Assembly (NCBI RefSeq): GCF_039537665.1
Contig: NZ_BAABAY010000001.1
Location: 992,001 to 1,056,000, forward strand
Length of the DNA: 64,000 bases
Source: Gaetbulibacter_A aestuarii
GTDB lineage: Bacteria; Bacteroidota; Bacteroidia; Flavobacteriales; Flavobacteriaceae
Direction of reading: 5' to 3'
The position numbers were made by a program, and so were the translations under genes. How positions within the stretch are numbered: the first letter of the stretch is position 1; each line of letters opens with the position of its first letter. The notes beneath the pieces were generated by a model, which saw only the letters and a list, made by a program, of their open reading frames with translations, did not search any database and was not told where the DNA came from. Shown here one piece after another: positions 17,927-26,950 of this stretch.

Positions 17927-19747
17927 TTACTTGAAATGATAACGCAATCCAAACAACACATTGCTTGGTGGCATCGGGATAATACCGGTCTCAATGTAAT
18001 CAGCATCAAAAATATTGTTAGCCAGAATACTAAATTCAAAAGGTTTTACATCAAATATCAGGGAACTGTCCCAAACATTATAACTTTCGCCGGCAGTACG
18101 TTCCGCATATTTGTAGATCACATTAAAGTGCACGTTTTTAATGAGCTGAGTACTTAATCTAGAGGTAAAGTGATGTTTCAGGGAGTTGATGCTGTAACGT
18201 GAATATGGTAAATTCAATTCACCAACCTGATCCTTCAAATAAGCATAATCAACAGATAGATTTTGCTTCATGTTGTTAATCTCAAAATTGTAACTTGTAT
18301 TAACTTCAAAGCCTTTGGAGTAAAGATCGCGTAAGTTTGTAGCACGAAAGGGATCGCTATCTACATTTTTTACATAATCTATCAATTGACGTCCGTCGCG
18401 GTAGAAAAGGGCGAACCCACCCGAAAATTTCGAACTGCTATATTTACCACCGATTTCACCTGAAATGGCTTCCTCAGGTTGCAAGTCAGGATTTCCTTGA
18501 GTTGCGGGATCGCTGTAATATAAATCGGTGTACGTCGGAATTCTGTAAGTATAGCCGGCATTACCATAAACTTTAAATCGATCGCTCAGGTTATATCCAA
18601 TATCAATTCCCGGAAAGGCGTGAAATTTAAAATCCGAGAAATAAGTTACGGCAACACCCGGAGTAATATCTACTTTTTCGTTCCAAAGTGAAAAACGATG
18701 TTCTAAAAACAAGTTCGCCATAAAGCGATTGCGATGTCCCAGATTATTACTTCGTATACAAGTTTTAGAAAGGTCGACACCAAAACCGGTAATTCCAGCC
18801 GATGAGGTGTAAGAACCGTTCAACTCGCCACCCATTTTATCTGTAATGTGCATATTGCGATAAAAACTCGGGTCGTCGCGGCGTAACAAGAACATATCTT
18901 GATTGCGTTTCCAATAGGCGCGAGGCTTCAGTTTTAGGTTCCCTTTTTTAAAGGTCGTGGTAAAGGCAATTAAACTGTTTTGGGTTTCCTCATATTCATG
19001 AAATGTAGCATTGGTGGTATAAAAATTTTCCGCCCCAAAATTCCGATCAAAAAAGGTAGCCAGAAATTCAACCGGTTGCGTATTCTTGTTAAAAACACTT
19101 TTTAGAAAATAATTCGAATTTTCGTAATCTGAGTTAAAACGATAACCATTTGAAGTGAGTTTCCCTACATGTAAAAGGTGTGATGAATTCTCTAATTCTG
19201 TACCAACCGTTACCGAGCCGTTAAGCTGTCCAAAAGAACCTGTTTGAATTTGTGGGCTCACACTATTCGTGATATTTTTTTTGGTTACGATATTGATTGC
19301 TCCGGTAAAAGCATTTTGCCCGAAAACACGAGCTGCAGGACCTTTAATAATTTCAATGCGCTCAATAACTTCAAGGGGTAAAGCAGCGTTCAGAGTGTGA
19401 TGACCCGTTTGTGCGTCATCCATTTTTATACCGTCTATGAGTAAAAGGGTTTGATCAAAACTACCACCACGAATATATAAATCGGCTTGGCTTCCTGCCG
19501 TGCCACGACGACGAATATCAATACCGGCAACTTCCTGCAATAGGCCGGCAAGATTTGTTGCCGCACTATTCTTTATATCTGCTGAAGAAATTATTTCTAT
19601 AGATCGGGAGTTTTCCTTAAATGGCAGATCAATTCTTGTTGAAGAGATCATTACGGTATCAAGATTTTGATTTTGCTGGGTTTGTTCCTGCGCGAAAATG
19701 TAAGTTGTACAAAGCGCCATTAGTATTACAAGGGAGTATCGTAACAT
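17927..19747 (-). CDS. TonB-dependent outer-membrane receptor (BtuB/siderophore-receptor type)
   Basis: An outer-membrane importer of 606 residues, driven by TonB. I chose the ATG at 19747 because it starts a clean signal peptide ending YIFAQ; the longer frame uses a TTG further up. The plug domain is seen in SSTRIDLPFKENSRSIEIISS and LLQEVAGIDIRRRGTAGSQADLYIRGGSFDQTLLLIDG, with RVFGQNAFTGAINIVTKK closing it. A 22-strand barrel follows, ending in the aromatic-terminated GLRYHF. There is no carboxypeptidase-like N-terminal domain. Substrate is unknown; cobalamin or siderophore uptake is usual for this size. A TACATTTG box lies 22 bp upstream (19769-19776). Confidence 0.88.
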   Translation of the reverse strand: MLRYSLVILMALCTTYIFAQEQTQQNQNLDTVMISSTRIDLPFKENSRSIEIISSADIKNSAATNLAGLLQEVAGIDIRRRGTAGSQADLYIRGGSFDQTLLLIDGIKMDDAQTGHHTLNAALPLEVIERIEIIKGPAARVFGQNAFTGAINIVTKKNITNSVSPQIQTGSFGQLNGSVTVGTELENSSHLLHVGKLTSNGYRFNSDYENSNYFLKSVFNKNTQPVEFLATFFDRNFGAENFYTTNATFHEYEETQNSLIAFTTTFKKGNLKLKPRAYWKRNQDMFLLRRDDPSFYRNMHITDKMGGELNGSYTSSAGITGFGVDLSKTCIRSNNLGHRNRFMANLFLEHRFSLWNEKVDITPGVAVTYFSDFKFHAFPGIDIGYNLSDRFKVYGNAGYTYRIPTYTDLYYSDPATQGNPDLQPEEAISGEIGGKYSSSKFSGGFALFYRDGRQLIDYVKNVDSDPFRATNLRDLYSKGFEVNTSYNFEINNMKQNLSVDYAYLKDQVGELNLPYSRYSINSLKHHFTSRLSTQLIKNVHFNVIYKYAERTAGESYNVWDSSLIFDVKPFEFSILANNIFDADYIETGIIPMPPSNVLFGLRYHFK

Positions 19748-19820
19748 ATTGATTGGTTTTTCAGCGGTCAAATGTATGAAAAACTAATGCAAAACCCCGA
19801 ATTTAATGACGTTAAAAAAG

Positions 19821-20237
19821 TTAAACACGAAGATCAAACTCCGTGTTACATCTGGAACACCGGTATTTATCCTTTCTGTAAAATGGAAGTGTGCCGGATA
19901 AAAAACCTAAGGTAAATGCTAAAAATGATTTGACATCTTTAATTGTAGAAAATAATGAGATCTCCTGACTTTGGCAATTGGGACACCGAATGGGATCACC
20001 GTTATCGTCTAAAGCATACTTAGCTATGGTGTCTAAAATATATTGCGCTTTCATCGCATCTCTGGCTAACACTTTTAATTTTACGCCACCAATAGCCTGG
20101 CTTACCAAAGGATCTACATCTATGGTCATGGCATCGGCCAAAAATACTTGAATACCTTCAGCCTCAAGACGACCCTTTACGATCTGAGCTTCAGATGAAT
20201 ACTGAAATTGGGCTATGGTTCTAAATGTTTCACTCAT
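19821..20237 (-). CDS. DUF2007 domain protein with C-terminal zinc ribbon
   Basis: A 138-residue protein. Residues 1-75 match DUF2007 (putative signal-transducing protein): RTIAQFQYSSEAQIVKGRLEAEGI followed by GGVKLKVLARDAMKAQYIL. A zinc ribbon follows with CPNC (near 90) and CSRC (near 130) pairs, separated by a hydrophobic segment (FLAFTLGFLSGTLPFY) that could be a membrane-associated hairpin. DUF2007 has a PII-like fold, but no partner is known. The gene is divergent from the M61 peptidase gene, 69 bp apart. Confidence 0.78.
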   Translation of the reverse strand: MSETFRTIAQFQYSSEAQIVKGRLEAEGIQVFLADAMTIDVDPLVSQAIGGVKLKVLARDAMKAQYILDTIAKYALDDNGDPIRCPNCQSQEISLFSTIKDVKSFLAFTLGFLSGTLPFYRKDKYRCSRCNTEFDLRV

Positions 20238-20306
20238 AAAAAACGCGATACCTATAAAAGGTTTCCTCCTGTAAATATAGTATCTTAGGGCTTCAAAATT
20301 AGCCTT

Positions 20307-22100
20307 ATGAATAGAATTTTTCCTTTTCTTCTTCTAGTTTCTTTTTATTTACCAATTTCAGCCCAAACTGCAACAAACTATAATATAAGTTTTGAAAATG
20401 CGGTGCATCATGAGGCGAAAATCGAGGCTACATTTACGCAGCTTACTAAAGACACCATTATCTTTGAAATGAGTCGCGCTTCCCCGGGCCGTTATGCCTT
20501 GCATGAATTTGCAAAGAATGTGTACGGTGTAAGTGTTACGAACAGTAAAGGCGATACCTTGAAATTTATGCGTCCTGATCCCTATTCCTGGAAGGTAACC
20601 GGCCATGACGGTACCATTCATGTAACCTATACTTTATTTGCGAATCGCGGCGGCGGTACTTATAGCCAGTTCGATGAAACCCACGCCCATATGAATATGC
20701 CTGCCACTTTTATGTATGCACCAGACCTTGCAGATCAAGGAATCCAGGTAACTTTTAACCCCAGAGAAGATCTGAACTGGAAAGTGGCTACACAATTGAA
20801 ACATCAAAATGGGAATACTTATTATGCCCCAAACTTGCAATATTTTATGGATAGCCCTACGGAGATAAGCGATTATAGTAAACGCTCCTTTAAGGTTCAT
20901 GGGCAAACCGTAAATTTTGTGTTACATCACAATGGCACCGATGCCGAATTGGATGCCTATTTTGAAATGGTGAAAAAAGTGGTTTTGCAGGAAGAAGCCG
21001 TTTACGGAACTCTGGCACCATACGACTATGGCGCGTATACCTTTTTAGCTTGCTACATTCCTAATGCTTCAGGCGATGGTATGGAGCACCGTAATTCCAC
21101 CATTTGTACCTCCACCAGAAGTTTGGCAGCCGACGGTGCTAACCGAAATATCGGAACCGTTTCACACGAATTCTTTCATAGTTGGAACGTAGAACGCATT
21201 CGCCCAAAAACATTGGAGCCTTTCGATTTTCAGCATGCTAATATGAGTGGTGCTCTGTGGTTTGCCGAAGGCTTCACGCAATATTATACCAATCTTATCT
21301 TAACAAGGGCAGGTATCATGACGCCTAAAGATTACGTTACAGGATTATCCCGAACCTTTAATTACGTTTGGAATTCTCCGGCGCGACAATTTTTTACACC
21401 CATTGGGATGAGTCAGCAGGCGCCGTTTGTAGATGCCGCTACCTCTGTAGATCCTGTAAATCGGGTAAATACGTTTATTTCTTATTATTCCTATGGAAAT
21501 ATGCTCGGACTTGCCCTCGATCTGTCACTTCGGGAAGAAGGTTTGAATTTGGACGATTTTATGAAAAAGATGTGGAATAACTTCGGAAAAACTGAAATTC
21601 CCTACACGATTCAGGATATTCAAAATACCCTGACAAGCTATGCCGGTAAAGATTTTGCCGATCATTTTTTCGGTAATTACATTTATAAAAGTGATATGCC
21701 AAATATGAAAACCTTATTAAATACCGTGGGTGTGTCACTCACTCAGGATCCCGAAAAAGTAGATTTTGGAGCGTCTGTTGAAGGCGGATTCATAACTGAA
21801 AACACGATCATGGGAGGTGCCGCATACCAGGCTGGTCTCGAGAATGGAGACCAAATTATCAAAGTGGATACGACGCCGGTACTTCAAACCACCAATTTTG
21901 GTGGGCTAATTCAAACCTATCATCCAGGCGATAAAGTCAAAGTAATTTTTAATCGTTTTGGGAAAACTAAAGAAACAACGGTAACGCTTCAGGCTAGTAA
22001 AGATTATGCCTTAGATCTGTTCGAAGCGAGCAATACTCCGGTAAGCGCTAAACAAAAAGCTATGCGCGATGCCTGGTTGGAATCTAAACACTTACCTTAA
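20307..22100 (+). CDS. M61 family metallopeptidase (glycyl aminopeptidase-like) with PDZ domain
   Basis: A secreted zinc peptidase of 597 residues with a signal peptide ending PISAQ. The zinc site is HEFFH at 287-291 within SHEFFHSWNVERIRP, with the third ligand Glu321 in LWFAEGF. An N-terminal M61-type beta domain (about 25-200) precedes the catalytic domain, and a PDZ domain (about 500-580, with GGAAYQAGLENGDQIIKV) ends the protein. M61 enzymes release N-terminal Gly or Ala from peptides. The gene is followed 18 bp later by the DUF3157 gene and is probably co-transcribed with it. Confidence 0.9.
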   Translation: MNRIFPFLLLVSFYLPISAQTATNYNISFENAVHHEAKIEATFTQLTKDTIIFEMSRASPGRYALHEFAKNVYGVSVTNSKGDTLKFMRPDPYSWKVTGHDGTIHVTYTLFANRGGGTYSQFDETHAHMNMPATFMYAPDLADQGIQVTFNPREDLNWKVATQLKHQNGNTYYAPNLQYFMDSPTEISDYSKRSFKVHGQTVNFVLHHNGTDAELDAYFEMVKKVVLQEEAVYGTLAPYDYGAYTFLACYIPNASGDGMEHRNSTICTSTRSLAADGANRNIGTVSHEFFHSWNVERIRPKTLEPFDFQHANMSGALWFAEGFTQYYTNLILTRAGIMTPKDYVTGLSRTFNYVWNSPARQFFTPIGMSQQAPFVDAATSVDPVNRVNTFISYYSYGNMLGLALDLSLREEGLNLDDFMKKMWNNFGKTEIPYTIQDIQNTLTSYAGKDFADHFFGNYIYKSDMPNMKTLLNTVGVSLTQDPEKVDFGASVEGGFITENTIMGGAAYQAGLENGDQIIKVDTTPVLQTTNFGGLIQTYHPGDKVKVIFNRFGKTKETTVTLQASKDYALDLFEASNTPVSAKQKAMRDAWLESKHLP

Positions 22101-22118
22101 TTTAAAACACAGGAACTC

Positions 22119-22571
22119 ATGAAATCAGTCTTACTTCTTTTTTTTATCGGAATTTCCAGTATTGCTTTCGCTCAAAAGGGTGAAGTTGTAACTACTGAAG
22201 ATGGTCGAAAGGTTCTCCTGAAACCCAATTTTACCTGGGAATATCTTGATGCTACTGCCTCAGAAAGGTTAGCAGCGAATAAAAGAGATATGCCTACATC
22301 GGAAGATGAAACCAGCTGTCAGCTTCCTGAAAATTTTAAGGAGCCCAACCTAAATAGTAAAATTCAAAATCAATTAAAACGAGGTCATGCCACCATCGAC
22401 GATATTAAAGAAAAAGTGGCTAAAGATAATAATGTTAGTGTTTCCGAGGTCATTCTAACCTCCGCCACCGAGCTAAGAACCAAAGGGGAGTACCATTTTT
22501 GTGTAAAAGGGAAAAAGCAGGTTTACAAACGTCTCGGCAATACCATCATGAAAAAAGGTAAACTTTTTTAA
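22119..22571 (+). CDS. DUF3157 family secreted protein
   Basis: A 150-residue protein with a signal peptide ending IAFAQ. The mature start KGEVVTTEDGRKVLLKPNF and the nearby TWEYLD fit the short-chain DUF3157 family, in which a small N-terminal beta unit is followed by a helical tail. Basic residues are frequent in the C-terminal half (GHATIDDIKEKVAKDNNVS, KGKKQVYKRLGNTIMKKGK). No function is known. It sits 18 bp after the M61 peptidase and before a palindromic repeat. Confidence 0.7.
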   Translation: MKSVLLLFFIGISSIAFAQKGEVVTTEDGRKVLLKPNFTWEYLDATASERLAANKRDMPTSEDETSCQLPENFKEPNLNSKIQNQLKRGHATIDDIKEKVAKDNNVSVSEVILTSATELRTKGEYHFCVKGKKQVYKRLGNTIMKKGKLF

Positions 22572-22612
22572 TTAAAAAATCATAAAATGCTATATTTAGC
22601 TATTAATCTTTA

Positions 22613-22710
22613 GGGCATTACCCTACGGGTCGCGCTTTCGGCAGTTGCTGCCCTGCGGGCGAGTTCCAACAATGCCTTTATCCATGCCTGCCGGCAGGCA
22701 GGGCTAACGC
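22613..22710 (+). repeat. Palindromic intergenic repeat, copy 2
   Basis: A 98-bp element between the DUF3157 gene and umuD. It begins GGGCATTACCC and ends GCTAACGC, with CGGGTCGCGCTTTCGG as the shared inner block. A 16-nt perfect palindrome (TGCCTGCC and complement) lies at 22685-22700. It ends 17 bp before the umuD ATG, so it may shape the 5' end of that message. Confidence 0.85.
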
Positions 22711-22727
22711 AAAACCAATGTAAGCTT

Positions 22728-23171
22728 ATGTTCATACCAAACACAAAACCCCTCACTATTTTCACTCCGGAACCGTCAACTGGTTTGGGAGCTGCTTTTT
22801 TAGATATAGGCGTTTCTGCCGGTTTTCCATCACCTGCTGAAGATTTTACCGAAGAACGCTTATCTCTTGATCATGAACTGGTAAAGAATAAAGAAACGAC
22901 CTTTTTTGCGCGTGTTAGCGGGCAATCGATGATTGGAGCCGGACTTAATGATAACGATCTTCTGGTAATCGACCGCAGTATTGAACCTTCAAACAATAAA
23001 ATTGCTGTATGTTTCCTTGATGGTGAGTTTACAGTAAAACGCCTCAGAGTAGATCAGGACGGTATGTGGTTACAACCCGAAAACCCTAATTATCCGATTA
23101 TTAAAATTACAGAGGAAAACAATTTCATCATTTGGGGTATCGTTACAAATGTGATTAAAAAAGTCTATTAA
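22728..23171 (+). CDS. umuD: UmuD-like self-cleaving protein (LexA/S24 family), no umuC beside it
   Basis: A 147-residue protein of the S24 serine-protease family. In SOS-responsive systems UmuD self-cleaves when RecA filaments form, and the UmuD' dimer activates polymerase V. The expected residues are present: cleavage bond Ala31-Gly32 (VSAGFPSPAEDF), Ser67 in SGQSMIG and Lys104 in FTVKRL. The intervals (35 and 37 residues) equal those of E. coli UmuD. There is no N-terminal DNA-binding domain, so it is not LexA. The next gene is a symporter, not umuC. A repeat element lies directly upstream. Confidence 0.85.
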   Translation: MFIPNTKPLTIFTPEPSTGLGAAFLDIGVSAGFPSPAEDFTEERLSLDHELVKNKETTFFARVSGQSMIGAGLNDNDLLVIDRSIEPSNNKIAVCFLDGEFTVKRLRVDQDGMWLQPENPNYPIIKITEENNFIIWGIVTNVIKKVY

Positions 23172-23193
23172 TACCCTTAAAAAGGAATAGCTC

Positions 23194-24924
23194 ATGGTAC
23201 ATTTATCGGGTCTGGATTACACGATTATTATTTTATTTTTTGCCTTAAGTCTTATTATTGGTTTGTGGGTTTCAAAACAAGCCGGTAAAAGCAGTGCTGA
23301 ATTTTTTCTATCCGGACGAAATATGCCCTGGTGGTTGCTGGGTGTTTCTATGGTGGCTACAACCTTTGCTGCCGATACACCCGGTTTGGTTACAGAGTTA
23401 GTGCGTAAAAATGGCGTGTCTGGAAACTGGGTTTGGTGGGCCATGCTGCTCACAGGAATGCTCACGGTATTTTTCTACGCCCGACTTTGGCGACGCTCCG
23501 GGATCACTACTGATCTGGAATTCTACGAACTACGTTATTCAGGAAAACCTGCACGATTTCTCCGTGGTTTCAGAGCCTTATATTTAGGCGTTATTTTTAA
23601 TGTGATCACCATGGCCGGTGTATGTTTGGCCGGTGCTAAAATTGGAAATATTTTATTAGGTATTTCCCAGGAACAAGCGCTTTTATATTCTTCGATCATA
23701 GTGGTTATTTATTCCTCTCTTGGAGGTTTAAAAGGGGTTCTTATAACAGATTTCGTGCAATTTATTATCGCTATGGTTGGCTCGATTTGGGCAACCATTT
23801 ATGTTGTAAATCTTCCGCAGGTAGGAGGTATGGATCAATTATTGCAAAACCCAAATGTAGTAGATAAACTCGACATTCTACCTGATTTTTCCAATCCGGA
23901 AGCCTTAATTACTTTATTTATCATTCCTTTTGCTGTGCAATGGTGGAGTACCTGGTATCCGGGTGCAGAACCCGGAGGCGGTGGTTATATTGCGCAACGT
24001 ATGCTTGCGGCTAAAGATGAAAATCACGCTACCTGGGCTACTTTGTTTTTTAATTTTGCCCATTATGCTTTGCGTCCGTGGCCATGGATTTTAGTTGGTT
24101 TGGCTTCCTTGATCGTTTTTCCGACCATGGAAAGTATCACAACCGCCTTCCCTTCACTCAATGTGGAAATGCAGGGACAGGATGTGGCTTATGCCGCCAT
24201 GATGACTTACTTACCTGCCGGACTTATTGGCTTGGTGCTTACGTCTCTTATTGCAGCATTTATGAGCACGATTTCCACCCAACTGAATTGGGGGAGTTCC
24301 TATATTGTCAATGATTTTTATGGACGATTCATTAATAAGAACGCCAGTGAAAAGCAACGTGTTCTGGTAGGCCGAATTTCAACAGTTTTACTCATGTTAT
24401 GTGCCGCCTTATTTTCATTCTATATCAAGTCGGCAAAAGATGTATTCGACCTCCTTTTACAAATAGGAGCGGGAACAGGATTGTTATTTATTATGCGTTG
24501 GTTTTGGCGTCGTATTAACCCCTATAGTGAAATAGCAGCGATGGGTATTTCATTCATTATTGCTATTATTTTTTTCATAAACGGTAAACTGGATCAGCCC
24601 TGGTTTGAATTACAAGGGCACTGGCAATTAATTCTGGGTGTCCTGATCACTACTGTTGGTTGGATTATCGTTACACTTTTAACGCAACCCAGCGATAAAA
24701 TAGTCTTGAACGCGTTTGAAAACCTGGTTTTTGCTCAGAACGGTAAATTCCACAATATCGGATTTAAAATTTTAGCCTTTTTTACAGGGATCATTGGGGT
24801 TTACAGTGTGCTTTTTGCGACGGGCTATTTTATTTACGGAAAATTACTTTGGGCATCAATACTCACTCTAGTAGCTGTTAGTTGTTGTGTTCTTTTAATC
24901 CGAACCTGGAAAAAAATGGCATAA
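23194..24924 (+). CDS. Sodium:solute symporter family protein
   Basis: An inner-membrane protein of 576 residues with about 13 transmembrane segments. Typical SSS signatures are FLSGRNMPWWLLGVSMVATTF near residues 38-58, ILLGISQEQALLYSSIIVVIYSSLGGLKGVLITDF near 150-185, and GLIGLVLTSLIAAFMSTISTQLNWGSSYIVNDFY near 345-378, the sodium-site region. These proteins use the sodium gradient to import sugars, amino acids or vitamins. Substrate is not deducible. It follows umuD by 22 bp and ends before a bidirectional hairpin. Confidence 0.88.
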   Translation: MVHLSGLDYTIIILFFALSLIIGLWVSKQAGKSSAEFFLSGRNMPWWLLGVSMVATTFAADTPGLVTELVRKNGVSGNWVWWAMLLTGMLTVFFYARLWRRSGITTDLEFYELRYSGKPARFLRGFRALYLGVIFNVITMAGVCLAGAKIGNILLGISQEQALLYSSIIVVIYSSLGGLKGVLITDFVQFIIAMVGSIWATIYVVNLPQVGGMDQLLQNPNVVDKLDILPDFSNPEALITLFIIPFAVQWWSTWYPGAEPGGGGYIAQRMLAAKDENHATWATLFFNFAHYALRPWPWILVGLASLIVFPTMESITTAFPSLNVEMQGQDVAYAAMMTYLPAGLIGLVLTSLIAAFMSTISTQLNWGSSYIVNDFYGRFINKNASEKQRVLVGRISTVLLMLCAALFSFYIKSAKDVFDLLLQIGAGTGLLFIMRWFWRRINPYSEIAAMGISFIIAIIFFINGKLDQPWFELQGHWQLILGVLITTVGWIIVTLLTQPSDKIVLNAFENLVFAQNGKFHNIGFKILAFFTGIIGVYSVLFATGYFIYGKLLWASILTLVAVSCCVLLIRTWKKMA

Positions 24925-24926
24925 AA

Positions 24927-24952
24927 AAACCCAACGTTTTCACGTCGGGTTT
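24927..24952 (-). terminator. Hairpin terminator between the symporter gene and atpC
   Basis: A 10-bp stem with one A-C mismatch (24927-24936 with 24943-24952) and a 6-nt loop. On the minus strand it is followed by a T-rich run, making it a terminator for atpDC; on the plus strand the downstream T content is lower. Confidence 0.75.
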
Positions 24953-24971
24953 AAAATATCTTGAGGTGTTT

Positions 24972-25250
24972 TTAATCCGCTAGAACGATCACCTTATTGT
25001 CTTTCATTTCTATGGTTCCTGAAACAATATGTAATAAGGTTGTGTTTTTATCACCTTTACTGAATTTATCCTGAACGGCTTCATCTAAGGTAATGTCACC
25101 GGTAATCTTCACCGTTCCGGCTTTCAATAGTGAAACGATTGGTGCGTGATTATTCAGCATTTCAAATTCACCATGCACGCCTGGAACAGCCACTTGCTGT
25201 ACCTCACCACTAAAAAGTGTAGCTTCCGGTGATACAATTTCTAAATACAT
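24972..25250 (-). CDS. atpC: ATP synthase F1 epsilon subunit
   Basis: Part of the central stalk of F1F0 ATP synthase, coupling rotation to catalysis. The protein has 92 residues, against 138 in E. coli, and consists of the beta-sandwich domain only: MYLEIVSPEATLFSGEVQQVAVPG, then GEFEMLNNHAPIVSLLKAGTV. The C-terminal helical hairpin that can inhibit ATP hydrolysis is missing, as is usual for Bacteroidota epsilon. It lies 25 bp downstream of atpD. Confidence 0.92.
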   Translation of the reverse strand: MYLEIVSPEATLFSGEVQQVAVPGVHGEFEMLNNHAPIVSLLKAGTVKITGDITLDEAVQDKFSKGDKNTTLLHIVSGTIEMKDNKVIVLAD

Positions 25251-25275
25251 AATGATCTGATCTTTATTTTGCTGA

Positions 25276-26787
<1,512 letters not shown>

Positions 26788-26844
26788 TTATCTGTTTAAT
26801 ATTATGCAATTTAATTGTCTAAAAACACATTTTGTTTTCGGCTG

Positions 26845-26872
26845 CAAAGATATATTTTTTAATTTAAATCAA
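26845..26872 (-). promoter_or_regulatory. Bacteroidota-type promoter of atpDC
   Basis: On the minus strand, TTG (26872-26870), a 17-bp spacer, then TATCTTTG (26852-26845). Both elements and the spacing agree with the Bacteroidota sigma consensus TTG / TAnnTTTG. It lies about 60 bp before the atpD ATG. Confidence 0.65.
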
Positions 26873-26902
26873 AAGTTGTTTTTCGAGGTTTTTTCCATAA
26901 AA

Positions 26903-26927
26903 AAACACCTTCTCTAGGAAGGTGTTT
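26903..26927 (-). terminator. Terminator of the TonB receptor / SGNH lipoprotein operon
   Basis: A 9-bp perfect stem (26903-26911 with 26919-26927; up to 10 with an extra C-G pair) followed on the minus strand by a T-rich run. It begins 24 bp beyond the lipoprotein gene's stop codon and insulates the atpDC promoter. Confidence 0.85.
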
Positions 26928-26950
26928 GTAATTTATTTAGGGGTCATTAC

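Noticed and set aside
22728..24924. A hidden umuC downstream of umuD
   Set aside because: All frames after umuD were scanned by eye; the next gene is a clear sodium:solute symporter and no Y-family polymerase motif appears.
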